Assembly: GCF_009861525.1 (NCBI RefSeq)
Contig: NZ_WVHL01000005.1
Coordinates: 1,674,001 to 1,738,000 of the forward strand
Reading direction: 5' to 3'
DNA: 64,000 nt
Source: Pseudomonas sp. LD120
GTDB taxonomy: Bacteria; Pseudomonadota; Gammaproteobacteria; Pseudomonadales; Pseudomonadaceae
Part shown: one piece after another, positions 32,717 to 40,973 of the stretch
Position numbering within the stretch: the first letter of the stretch is position 1
Layout of the letters: each line of letters begins with the position of its first letter
The notes under the pieces: generated by a model
Databases searched by the model: none
What the model was told of the DNA's origin: nothing
Seen by the model: only the letters and a program-made list of their open reading frames with translations
Translations under genes and position numbers: made by a program

Positions 32717-33259
32717 ATGTCTATCCGTTTGAAATTACTGAGAAAAAAACTTGGTGTGACCCTGGAGGCCCTGGCCGAAAAATCCGGGATGACCAAGAGT
32801 TACCTGTCGAAAGTCGAGCGCGGGTTGAACACTCCGTCGATCGCGGCGGCGTTGAAACTGGCCAAGGCGCTGAACGTCAAGGTCGAGGAGCTGTTCGCCG
32901 AGGACAGCATCAGCCTCGACAGCTACAGCCTGGTGCGCAGTGGCGAGCGCCAGTCGCTGGCGACCAACGACCAAGCCCCGGGCTATGCGGTGCTGGCTCA
33001 TCAGGTCAGCGAGCGCAACCTGCTGCCGTTCATCATCTACCCGGCCAAGGAGTTCAGTGACAAGACCTTCAAGGAACACCTGGGGGAAGAGTTCCTGTTC
33101 GTCCACGAAGGCCAGGTGGAAGTGGATTTCATGAACGAGCGGGTGATTCTCAACCGTGGCGACGCGCTGCACTTCAATGCGCAGAAACCCCACCGCATCC
33201 GCTCCCTGGGGGACGTGCAGGCGCAGTTGCTGGTGGTCGTGCACAGCAACGAAGACTGA
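32717..33259 (+). CDS. XRE-family regulator with cupin sensor domain
   Basis: 180 residues: N-terminal helix-turn-helix (about 5-60; LRKKLGVTLEALAEKSGMTKSYLSKVERG) and a C-terminal cupin (about 105-175; LGEEFLFVHEGQVEVDF, NRGDALHFNAQKPHRI). This HTH-cupin layout is common in regulators of amino-acid and polyamine catabolism (PuuR type), the cupin binding the inducer. Divergent from the aldolase/DapA-like operon with a palindrome between, so it probably controls that operon and itself. Confidence 0.88.
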   Translation: MSIRLKLLRKKLGVTLEALAEKSGMTKSYLSKVERGLNTPSIAAALKLAKALNVKVEELFAEDSISLDSYSLVRSGERQSLATNDQAPGYAVLAHQVSERNLLPFIIYPAKEFSDKTFKEHLGEEFLFVHEGQVEVDFMNERVILNRGDALHFNAQKPHRIRSLGDVQAQLLVVVHSNED

Positions 33260-33262
33260 GCC

Positions 33263-33310
33263 TTGTAGCCGCTGCCGAAGGCTGCGAACGGGCCGCAGGC
33301 CTGCAGCAAT
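33263..33310. repeat. REP-like element
   Basis: TTGTAGCCGCTGCCGAAGGC then TGCGAACGGGCCGCAGGCC, one copy of the same REP family found as an array at 59.65-59.97 kb. Lies between convergent regulator and DUF4917 genes. Confidence 0.65.
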
Positions 33311-33336
33311 CCCAAGGACTCCCGCGCCCGGCGCAA

Positions 33337-34365
33337 TCAGCGTTCCACGGGCACCGACAGCGCCGGGTTGCCCAAGGCGTGGGTCTTGGAATCGAAGAAG
33401 CGCAGGCTCAGGTCCAGGCCTTCGAATAGCTTGGCATAGTGACGCTTCTGGTGCTGGATGAACGCCGCGCTGCGCGGGTAGATGGAGATCGCCAGGGTCG
33501 TGGCGGCCGACTGGCGGATCGCCTGCACCAGGTGCGCGTCCTGGGGCCCGAGGTTGTGGCCGAAGATGCACAGGGCGCCGCTGTGATCCAGCAGTTGCTG
33601 GTGGCAGAACGACAGGTAGTCCGAGCTGCGGATGGTCTTGAGCTTGTCCGCCAGCGGCCCTTCGCTGACGAACAGCGGCACGTCGTCCAGGGTCTTGAGG
33701 GTGTTGTTGATGGCGAAGCTGCCCAGCAGGGTGCCTTCGGTGGACGTCAGCTTGCGTGCGCTGCCGTCCAGATTGCGCACCAGGTGCAGGCCGCCGTGCA
33801 GGTAAAGGATGCGGGCCTGCCCGGTGCTGGCGGCGCCCAGTTCGAAGGACGGATCGGCACCGTCAAACAGGTCGTCCAGGCCTTCGGTGTCATGCTGCAC
33901 GGCCCAGTAGTTGAGCAGGTCGTAGTTGCTGGTGAACACCGTGGGATAGCGCCGCAGTTCCTGGTTGATGGCCGCCAGGCTCTGCGCCTGCACCAGGCGC
34001 CAGGGAATGTGCACGGCGTGCACGGTGTTGATCAGCGCTTCCTTGATGGCGTAGTAGCGATTGCGCGGTGCCGCCGAGCTGACCGCCAGGGCCTTGTTGA
34101 CCCGGCTGGTGGTTTTCAGCGCCCCCAATACCTGCTCGAAGCTGCGGGTCTGCAGGGCTTCGAACACGCTGAGTTCGGAGGGGCTGAGGGGCTTTTCTTC
34201 CACGGTGCGGGCGTTTTCGAACAGCGAGTCGTAGGCGAAGTCTTCCCACACAGCGCGACTGGCGCCGTTGCCGATCAGCAGGCCGGTAAACGAGGTGCTT
34301 TCGCGCAGGGCGTTCCAGTCTTCAAGTTCGGCGTCAAATTCCTGGAAATCCATCATTGCGGTCAT
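33337..34365 (-). CDS. DUF4917-family SIR2-like protein
   Basis: 342 residues if the ATG at 34365 is used; ATGs at 34356 and 34353 are alternatives. The N-terminus has a glycine loop LLIGNGASRAV, and later FTSNYDLLNYWA, ILYLHGGLHLV and LCIFGHNLGPQDAHLV. These GxG, TxNYD, HG and FGxSxxD-type motifs follow the order found in SIR2-like NAD-binding proteins, and DUF4917 belongs to that superfamily. SIR2-like proteins include deacylases and NADases of defence systems; this one lacks any partner gene here. Function is not established. Confidence 0.75.
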   Translation of the reverse strand: MTAMMDFQEFDAELEDWNALRESTSFTGLLIGNGASRAVWEDFAYDSLFENARTVEEKPLSPSELSVFEALQTRSFEQVLGALKTTSRVNKALAVSSAAPRNRYYAIKEALINTVHAVHIPWRLVQAQSLAAINQELRRYPTVFTSNYDLLNYWAVQHDTEGLDDLFDGADPSFELGAASTGQARILYLHGGLHLVRNLDGSARKLTSTEGTLLGSFAINNTLKTLDDVPLFVSEGPLADKLKTIRSSDYLSFCHQQLLDHSGALCIFGHNLGPQDAHLVQAIRQSAATTLAISIYPRSAAFIQHQKRHYAKLFEGLDLSLRFFDSKTHALGNPALSVPVER

Positions 34366-34513
34366 CGGTCTCAAGGCAGAAGGGAGTCAGGGCGCCGACT
34401 TTATCACGACCGACTCTTGAGCCAGATCAAGATCGTCCGTGACCGATCAGTCGATCCTGTCGGGCAGACCTGAATCGACATCCCGCATTGAGCATTCGCC
34501 CGGAGACCTCCTC

Positions 34514-35662
34514 ATGAGCAGCACCTTCTTTATTCCAGCCGTCAACATCATGGGCATTGGTTGCCTTGACGAGGCCATGAGCGCCATCCGCAACTATGGC
34601 TTTCGTAAAGCGTTGATCGTTACCGATGCCGGTCTGGCCAAGGCTGGCGTGGCCAGCATGATCGCCGACAAGCTGGCGATGCAGGACATCGACTCGCAGA
34701 TCTTCGACGGCGCCAAGCCCAACCCGAGCATCGCCAACGTCGAACAAGGACTGGCGCACCTGCAGCAGGGGCAATGCGATTTCGTGATCTCCCTGGGCGG
34801 CGGTTCGCCCCATGACTGCGCCAAGGGCATTGCCCTGTGTGCCACCAACGGCGGGCATATCAGCGATTACGAGGGGGTTGATCAGTCGAGCAAACCGCAG
34901 TTGCCACTGATCGCCATCAACACCACCGCCGGCACCGCCAGCGAGATGACGCGTTTTTGCATCATCACCGATGAGTCGCGCCACGTGAAAATGGCCATCG
35001 TCGACCGCAATGTCACGCCACTGCTGTCGGTCAACGACCCGGCGCTGATGGTGGCGATGCCCAAGGGCCTGACCGCCGCCACCGGCATGGATGCCCTGAC
35101 CCACGCGGTGGAGGCCTATGTGTCCACCGCCGCCAACCCGATCACCGATGCCTGCGCGTTGAAAGCCATCAGCATGATCAGTCACAACCTGCGTCAGGCA
35201 GTGCACGATGGCAGCGATCTGCTGGCGCGGGAGAACATGGCCTATGCGCAGTTCCTCGCCGGCATGGCCTTCAACAACGCTTCCCTGGGCTTCGTGCACG
35301 CCATGGCCCACCAGTTGGGCGGTTTCTACGACCTGCCTCACGGCGTGTGCAACGCGGTGCTGCTGCCCCATGTGCAGAGCTTCAATGCCAGCGTTTGTGC
35401 CGAGCGCCTGACCGACGTGGCCCACGCCCTGGGCGCGGACATTCGTGGCTTCAGCCCGGAGGAGGGGGCTCAAGCAGCGATCACGGCGATTCGCGCCCTG
35501 GCCCGTGATGTGGATATTCCTGCCGGTCTGCGCGAGTTGGGCGCCAAGTTGACAGACATTCCGCTGTTGGCGGCCAATGCCCTGAAAGACGCCTGTGGCC
35601 TGACCAACCCGCGTGCGGCGGATCAACGACAGATCGAGGAGATTTTCCGCAGCGCATTTTGA
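34514..35662 (+). CDS. Iron-containing alcohol dehydrogenase (group III)
   Basis: 382 residues from the ATG at 34514 (GGAG ten bases upstream). NAD-binding motif GGGSPHDCAKGIAL, the N-T-T-AGTASEMT loop, and the metal ligands in GMDALTHAVEAY and in GFVHAMAHQLGGFYDLPHG (Asp and three His). Length and sequence match YiaY/AdhB/EutG-type dehydrogenases and Pseudomonas ErcA-like enzymes acting on primary alcohols. Transcribed alone; a shadow start at 34439 would add a non-conserved leader. Confidence 0.9.
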   Translation: MSSTFFIPAVNIMGIGCLDEAMSAIRNYGFRKALIVTDAGLAKAGVASMIADKLAMQDIDSQIFDGAKPNPSIANVEQGLAHLQQGQCDFVISLGGGSPHDCAKGIALCATNGGHISDYEGVDQSSKPQLPLIAINTTAGTASEMTRFCIITDESRHVKMAIVDRNVTPLLSVNDPALMVAMPKGLTAATGMDALTHAVEAYVSTAANPITDACALKAISMISHNLRQAVHDGSDLLARENMAYAQFLAGMAFNNASLGFVHAMAHQLGGFYDLPHGVCNAVLLPHVQSFNASVCAERLTDVAHALGADIRGFSPEEGAQAAITAIRALARDVDIPAGLRELGAKLTDIPLLAANALKDACGLTNPRAADQRQIEEIFRSAF

Positions 35663-35667
35663 GGAAC

Positions 35668-35800
35668 CGCTGGAGCACTTGTGCTGGCAGGCCGACCCTT
35701 GCTGAGTCGACTTGCCGGCAAAGGGCCCGTCCAGGCCCCGCCGGGCTTCTGCCCACGGAGCGAGGGCTTCAGATCGGGCAAGCGCAGGGACAGGACGCGC
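35668..35800. repeat. REP-like spacer
   Basis: Contains GTGCTGGCAGGCCGACCCTT and GACTTGCCGGCAAAGGGCC as opposed copies of the short REP core; no coding potential. Followed by about 120 bp before the paired exported-protein genes in which I see only a purine-rich ribosome site. Confidence 0.45.
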
Positions 35801-35921
35801 AGGGAGCGGTTACCAGGCCAGGCGCACTTGCGTCATCCTATTCAAGGTCAGCAGCGTTGAAAGCACAGGTTCCAAAGAGGATAGTGCGGTTCTTATCCCG
35901 TCTGATCACAAGGAACCGTGA

Positions 35922-36656
35922 ATGAACCGTCCATCCTTCCTGACGCTTGTTCTGGGTAGCCTAGCGCTGCTGTGGCTGGGTACGGTCTCGGCCCAGTGCC
36001 TGCCGCCGCCACGCAATGCCGAGGTCCCGGGCTTTTCCCTGTGCAAGGACTGGCCAGCCTTTGCCGATCAGAGCATCAGCCTGCTGTCCGAACGGGTCCC
36101 GGACCCCAGCGACACTGGTCAGGGGGACGGCACCTACAGCCTGCAACTGGCGCTGCTGGAGCGCCACAGCGGGCAGGTCCTGGCCAGTTACAGGCAACCT
36201 GTGGCTTTTGTTTCCGATGCCTTCCGCCTGGACAGCCTGACGCTCGACACCGGGCGCTTCCAATTGACGCCACAGCTGCGGGCGTTTGGGGTTCGGGCGG
36301 CGTTCGAGGGCTCATCCCGGGTCAATCCCTTCAATCAGATCTGGCTCAGCCTCTACGTGCGCGAAGGCAGCACTCTGCGCCCGGTGCTGGAGAAGTTCCT
36401 GGCCCATTCCTACAGCGGAGAATGGAATGGCCAGTGCGCTGGCGAGGGCACGCAAACCACGCGTACCCTGGAGATCGCCAAGACCCGCAGCCATGGTTAT
36501 GCCGACCTGATCGTGCGTTCGGTCAGCGTCAGTACCCAGAGCGAAAAAGTCGGGGAAGCGTGCCGGTCCACGTCCGTGACCGCCAAACCGGTGCTCATCA
36601 CTCTGCATTACGATGGCCAGCGTTACGTCCTGCCCAATGGTTACAGCGGTATCTGA
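35922..36656 (+). CDS. Exported protein, first of two tandem paralogues
   Basis: 244 residues with a signal peptide (hydrophobic 6-22, cleavage near VSAQC). Four mature Cys (CLPPP, LCKDW, QCAGE, EACRS) suggest two disulfides. It shares segments with the next gene: F.LCKDWPA versus YVCKPWPA, LDTGRFQLTPQLRAFGVRA versus IDTGRYRLNKEQRAFGLRV, HGYADLIVR versus NGYADLIVR, and TLHYDGQRYVL versus TLHYDGQRYAL. AAGGA precedes the ATG. Family not recognised; likely periplasmic. Confidence 0.78.
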   Translation: MNRPSFLTLVLGSLALLWLGTVSAQCLPPPRNAEVPGFSLCKDWPAFADQSISLLSERVPDPSDTGQGDGTYSLQLALLERHSGQVLASYRQPVAFVSDAFRLDSLTLDTGRFQLTPQLRAFGVRAAFEGSSRVNPFNQIWLSLYVREGSTLRPVLEKFLAHSYSGEWNGQCAGEGTQTTRTLEIAKTRSHGYADLIVRSVSVSTQSEKVGEACRSTSVTAKPVLITLHYDGQRYVLPNGYSGI

Positions 36657-36666
36657 GGGAGTTTTG

Positions 36667-37398
36667 ATGAAGTGGCTTGAATCATGCGGCCTGGGCCTGG
36701 CCCTTTGTGCCGGGTTGGGGGGGGGCACGGCGGCGCAAGCGGGGTGCGACAACACGACGGGTGTTCCCGGAGAGTTCTATGTCTGCAAGCCCTGGCCCGC
36801 GGAGCCGGAGCTGAGCATCAGTGCCCGGGCGACGCCCATGCCCGGGAGCCAGACTGGCGACGTCAGCAGCTACAGCCTGGACGTATCGCTGCAGGACATC
36901 GACTCCGGTTGGACCCTGGCCAGCAACTACAAGGACTCCGCTCTGTTCTCCGATGCCGTGGCCCTGCAGGGGCTGCAGATCGACACCGGGCGCTACCGTT
37001 TGAATAAAGAGCAGCGAGCCTTTGGCCTGCGGGTTCTCTATCACCACAGCTCCAGTGCCATGCCCTACGAGAAAAGCGTGCTGACCCTGTATCGACGTGA
37101 AGACAAGGAAGTCCTGCCGCTGCTGGAAGGATTGGTGATGGATGAGAGCCACGGCGAGTTTGGCTGGGGCAGTGAGTGCGAGGGCCGCTCCCGGACCCTG
37201 CACCGGACCCTGGAAGTCGGCAGTGGCCAGCGCAACGGTTATGCCGATCTGATCGTGCGTACCCGTGAAGTCAGCACCAGGCATTTCAAGGGCAGCGACG
37301 GCTGTGAAAGCCGTGATCTGCCGCCCAGGAACACGGTGGCGACCCTGCATTATGACGGCCAGCGCTATGCACTGAGCAAAGCCCTGAAAGGACAGTAA
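36667..37398 (+). CDS. Exported protein, second of two tandem paralogues
   Basis: 243 residues from the ATG at 36667 (GAGGGAG upstream, 10 nt after the previous stop). Signal peptide to about residue 25 (AAQAGC). Same length, Cys pattern and beta-rich layout as the preceding protein, with identity concentrated in four blocks including the YADLIVR and LHYDGQRY strands. The pair arose by tandem duplication and diverged. The fosA start follows three bases after the stop, so all three genes may form one transcript. Confidence 0.78.
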   Translation: MKWLESCGLGLALCAGLGGGTAAQAGCDNTTGVPGEFYVCKPWPAEPELSISARATPMPGSQTGDVSSYSLDVSLQDIDSGWTLASNYKDSALFSDAVALQGLQIDTGRYRLNKEQRAFGLRVLYHHSSSAMPYEKSVLTLYRREDKEVLPLLEGLVMDESHGEFGWGSECEGRSRTLHRTLEVGSGQRNGYADLIVRTREVSTRHFKGSDGCESRDLPPRNTVATLHYDGQRYALSKALKGQ

Positions 37399-37401
37399 TC
37401 G

Positions 37402-37818
37402 ATGCTCACCGGCCTCAATCACCTGACCCTGGCGGTCAGCGACTTGCCCCGCAGCCTGGCCTTCTATCACTCGCTGTTGCAACTGCGCCTGGAGGCCACC
37501 TGGGATGCAGGGGCCTACCTGTCACTGCCGGGGCTGTGGCTGTGCCTTTCCCTGGACCCGCAACGGCAGGCACCAGCCGTTGCCGATTACACCCATTACG
37601 CCTTGGGTGTCGGCGCTGCAGATTTTGCAGTGCTGGTCCAGCGCCTGCGTGAGGCGCAAGTGCCGGAGTGGCGCGACAACCGCAGCGAGGGCGCGTCGTT
37701 TTACTTTCTCGATCCCGATGGGCATCGACTGGAGGCTCATGTCGGTGACTTGGCCTCGCGATTACGGGCCTGTCGCCAACATCCTTACGCAGGAATGCGC
37801 TTTTACCCCGCCGACTGA
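37402..37818 (+). CDS. fosA: Fosfomycin thiol transferase FosA
   Basis: 138-residue vicinal-oxygen-chelate enzyme that opens the fosfomycin epoxide with glutathione, using Mn2+ and K+. The start MLTGLNHLTLAVSDLP and the block NRSEGASFYFLDPDGHRLEAHVGDL are typical. Metal ligands are H7, H65 and E111; Y39, W46 and C48 of the substrate pocket are present. Compared with the P. aeruginosa enzyme (from memory) the pocket residue K90 is replaced by Arg (R91 here). Chromosomal fosA is normal for pseudomonads. Confidence 0.93.
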   Translation: MLTGLNHLTLAVSDLPRSLAFYHSLLQLRLEATWDAGAYLSLPGLWLCLSLDPQRQAPAVADYTHYALGVGAADFAVLVQRLREAQVPEWRDNRSEGASFYFLDPDGHRLEAHVGDLASRLRACRQHPYAGMRFYPAD

Positions 37819-37943
37819 GGCGCCGCTACCGGGAGCAGCTGACGAAAGCCGCTGGTGGCAAGGTGCCTTGATCGTGCAGAATCCGGCAGATTCGCGCTGT
37901 GCCTGGCATTCCCGTGAGGTGCATCCGTTCTGGAGTCTTGCCG

Positions 37944-38582
37944 ATGACCTCATCGCTGCTGCTGGCCGTTATCGCCTCGGGTTTCATTTATGCCATCACC
38001 CCCGGACCCGGGGTCTTGGCGGTGTTCGGTATCGGTGCCTCCCGAGGCCGGCAGGCCGGCGCCAGTTTTCTCTGCGGGCATATGCTGGGGGATGTGCTCT
38101 GGTGCAGTACGGCGTTGGTGGCGATTGTCGGGGCCCGGGAAATCGGTAGCCAGGCGTTCAACATCCTTGGCGTGCTCAGCGGCCTGTACCTGTTGTGGCT
38201 GGGAATGCGCGCGATCGGCCGTCGTGGCGCCCGCGATGACGCGCCCAGGGGGCCGGCGCGCAACCCGCTGTGGCACGGCATCTTCTTCGGTCTGACCAAT
38301 CCCAAAGCCTATCCAGTGGCGGTCGCGACCTTCACCGCGCTGCTGTCCAGTCGTGCCGAGTCGCTCAATTGGTCGATGCTTCCGGGTCTGATCGCCCTGA
38401 GCTTCCTCGGGGGGCTGGCGGCATACGCTATTCTCATCGGCATCGTCGGCGCACGTCAGGTGCGCAGTGGTTATCAACGTCACGAACGGGCGATCAGCCG
38501 AGTGTGTGGGGTGATGTTCATCGGGTTTGCGATCAACGCCCTGCTGCACGCCGTGCCGGGCTTGATCGGCAACAAGGCATAA
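37944..38582 (+). CDS. LysE/RhtB-family amino-acid exporter
   Basis: 212 residues from the ATG at 37944 (GGAG nine bases upstream). Six hydrophobic segments with the family start FIYAITPGPGVLAVFGIGASRGRQAGASF, which carries the conserved TPGP motif in the first helix, and the NPKA motif in the FGLTNPKAYPVA loop. Members export amino acids, homoserine lactones or threonine. 125 nt separate it from fosA; it may be its own unit. Confidence 0.9.
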   Translation: MTSSLLLAVIASGFIYAITPGPGVLAVFGIGASRGRQAGASFLCGHMLGDVLWCSTALVAIVGAREIGSQAFNILGVLSGLYLLWLGMRAIGRRGARDDAPRGPARNPLWHGIFFGLTNPKAYPVAVATFTALLSSRAESLNWSMLPGLIALSFLGGLAAYAILIGIVGARQVRSGYQRHERAISRVCGVMFIGFAINALLHAVPGLIGNKA

Positions 38583-38687
38583 CGCCGCTCGCGGGTTGCG
38601 ACGGTGCGTAGTCGGCGCTCAGTGCTGGCTGACCGGACTCAAGGGATGGATACTCAGTGCTTTTTTCATGGGTAGTGGCTTTCTCTG

Positions 38688-40037
38688 ATGGCAACCAAGA
38701 ACTCTGCGCCTTTGGCCAGTTTTATCGATCTACTTCTGGATGCCGTGTGCGCAGTGGATGCAGAGGGGCGTTTTGTCTTTGTCAGCGCCGCCTGTGAGCG
38801 GATCTTCGGTTTCACCGCTGACGAGTTGATCGGTCGGCGGATGATCGAGTTGGTGCACCCGGACGATCGTGAGCGCACCTTGCAGGCCGCCCGGGAAATC
38901 ATGGGCGGTGTGCCCAGGCCGAATTTTGAGAACCGCTACCTGCGCAAGGACGGACGGGTGGCGCATATCCTTTGGTCGGCGCGTTGGTCGGAAGTGGACC
39001 AGTTACGCATCGCCGTGGCCCGGGACATCACCGAGCGCAAACAGGCGGAATCCAAGCAGGCCGCGCTCTACGCCATCTCCGAAGCGGCCCATGCCACGGA
39101 AGATTTGTTGGTGCTGTTCAAGCATGTGCACCGGATCATCGGCGAGTGGCTGCCGGCATTGAATTGCTCCCTGGCGCTGTGCGACGAGCGCCGCGAGCGC
39201 TTGAGTTTTCCTTACCACGTCGATGACTGCGAGGGCTGCCCGGAACAACCCGGGACCTTGATCGGGCGCTTCTGCACGCAGGTGCTGAGCAGCGGCCAGC
39301 CTGTGCTGTTGACGCCGGAGTGCCCGCTGATGCAAGCCACCTGGGGTGAATTCGCGGCCATTCAGGGCCCCCGTTGCTGGCTGGGCGTACCGCTCAACTC
39401 GCACAAGGGCACCATTGGCGTGTTGATGGTCAAGAGCGCGCCGGGCGCGCAAGGCTACGGCCTGCAGGAACTGGAACTGCTGCAATACGTCAGTGCGCAA
39501 CTGGCCGCCGCCATCGAGCGTAAGCAGTTGCACGCCCGCCTGCACTACATGGCCGAATACGATCAATTGACCCATCTGCCCAACCGCGAACTGCTGCGCG
39601 ACCGCCTCCGCTTGGCCCTGGCCCGTGCCCGGCGCGACTCGGGACGGTTGGCCTTGTTGTATATCGATCTGGACCGGTTCAAGGAGGTCAACGACGTCTG
39701 CGGGCATGCGGTGGGCGATCTGTTGTTGCAAGCGGTGGCCAACCGTCTCAAGGGCTGTGTGCGCGAAGCCGACACCGTGGCGCGCATGGGCGGTGATGAG
39801 TTTGTGATCCTTCTGGAAAGCGTTCAACACAGTGAGGATGCTCAAGGGGTGTCGGAGAAAATTCGTCAGGCGCTGGCCGAGCCACTGCATCTGGACGGTC
39901 ATTCATTGAACATCTTGCCAAGCATCGGCATTGGCCTTTACCCCGACCATGGCCTGGAAGAAAAGCAGTTATTCAAGTACGCCGATGAAGCCATGTACGC
40001 GGTCAAACGGGCGCAGAAGATGCGTTCCAACGCCTAG
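38688..40037 (+). CDS. PAS-GAF-GGDEF diguanylate cyclase
   Basis: 449 residues: PAS domain (about 10-120; FVFVSAACERIFGFTADELIGR), GAF domain (about 135-285, with Cys-rich VDDCEGCPEQPG) and GGDEF domain (about 295-449). The active site GGDEF is intact at 368-372, and an inhibitory I-site RxxD is present at 359-362 (READ), so product inhibition is expected. It makes cyclic di-GMP from two GTP in the cytoplasm. No membrane segment. Signal unknown; the PAS could bind a cofactor. Confidence 0.92.
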   Translation: MATKNSAPLASFIDLLLDAVCAVDAEGRFVFVSAACERIFGFTADELIGRRMIELVHPDDRERTLQAAREIMGGVPRPNFENRYLRKDGRVAHILWSARWSEVDQLRIAVARDITERKQAESKQAALYAISEAAHATEDLLVLFKHVHRIIGEWLPALNCSLALCDERRERLSFPYHVDDCEGCPEQPGTLIGRFCTQVLSSGQPVLLTPECPLMQATWGEFAAIQGPRCWLGVPLNSHKGTIGVLMVKSAPGAQGYGLQELELLQYVSAQLAAAIERKQLHARLHYMAEYDQLTHLPNRELLRDRLRLALARARRDSGRLALLYIDLDRFKEVNDVCGHAVGDLLLQAVANRLKGCVREADTVARMGGDEFVILLESVQHSEDAQGVSEKIRQALAEPLHLDGHSLNILPSIGIGLYPDHGLEEKQLFKYADEAMYAVKRAQKMRSNA

Positions 40038-40204
40038 GCCGATCGCGGTTTTGCAGCCGTCGCGACGCGCCAGCGGCGGTTGTTCTGCATTCGCCGTTCG
40101 TCGTGCCGGGCAGTTTTTTCTAAACCTTTGCGGCGCTGGCTTTTCCCTATGCAGGCAGGGGCGGGAGCTCCTGCCAGATTCGTTTGCAACAGGAGAGCCA
40201 CACT

Positions 40205-40729
40205 ATGCATTCCATGGCCACTGTCATGCGCGGCGCCGGTTTGGCGCTGCTGCTGGGGCTTTGCACCACCAGCGCCCTGGCCCAGTCGCCTGCGGCCTTT
40301 ATCGATGATGCTTCGGCCAAAGGGATGGCCGATATCGAGGCCAGTCGCCTTGCCCATCAGAAAACCTCGTCCAAAGCGGTCAAGCAGTACACGATCCAAG
40401 TGATCAACGACCGCACCACGGCCAACCAGCACCTGGCTAAGATCGCCAGGCAACTGGACTTGCCGGTAGCGCCTCGGGAGCAGGTGATGGAACAGGCCAA
40501 GCGCCTGATACCGCCCGTGCCCGCGGACGAAGATTTCGACCGCGCCTATGCCGCAAACCAGGTCAAGGCCACCGAAGAGGCAATCCAGCAGATCCAGCAA
40601 CAGGCGAATAACAGCGACCTGCCGCAGCTCAAGGCCTTTGCCGAGGAAACCCTGCCCAAGCTCGAAAATCACCTGAAAATAGCCAAGGCCCTGCGCGCCG
40701 GTCGTTCAATCGAGCGCCAGGACGGCTAG
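40205..40729 (+). CDS. Exported DUF4142-family protein
   Basis: 174 residues from the ATG at 40205 (ACAGGAG upstream region). Signal peptide to about residue 26 (ALAQSP). The mature part is an all-helical ferritin-like bundle: FIDDASAKGMADIEASRLAHQ, then VKQYTIQVINDRTTANQHL, as in DUF4142 (PF13628) periplasmic proteins. No metal-binding His/Glu set is obvious. Often induced by stress in pseudomonads; role uncertain. Confidence 0.88.
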   Translation: MHSMATVMRGAGLALLLGLCTTSALAQSPAAFIDDASAKGMADIEASRLAHQKTSSKAVKQYTIQVINDRTTANQHLAKIARQLDLPVAPREQVMEQAKRLIPPVPADEDFDRAYAANQVKATEEAIQQIQQQANNSDLPQLKAFAEETLPKLENHLKIAKALRAGRSIERQDG

Positions 40730-40889
40730 CCGGCAATCTTTGCGGTTTTTGGGCCCGCACGCTTATTGCCAGAGATGGGCCTCTTCACTCTTGCACCTTG
40801 GGTGTATTTTTCAGCGGCGTGTCGGATCCGTATGCCCACGTTTTGTTGGGCGGGCGGAGTCCGACATGTTGTGGTTGGCATGACCTTTC

Positions 40890-40907
40890 TTTGTGACGGT
40901 TTGTGAC
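40890..40907. promoter_or_regulatory. Direct repeat of TTTGTGAC at one helical turn
   Basis: TTTGTGAC occurs at 40890-40897 and 40900-40907, ten bases apart, 67 bp before the start of the HsdR_N-type gene. Such spacing suits a dimeric regulator; no gene for one lies adjacent. Confidence 0.35.
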
Positions 40908-40973
40908 TAGTATCAATGGCGTTCAAAGTGCCATCACGCTAATACACGGATTGGAATCAGTAAGAGGTCGTCC

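Noticed and set aside
33337..34365. Thoeris-type defence locus
   Set aside because: No TIR-domain partner gene lies nearby; only the SIR2-like motif pattern is shared.
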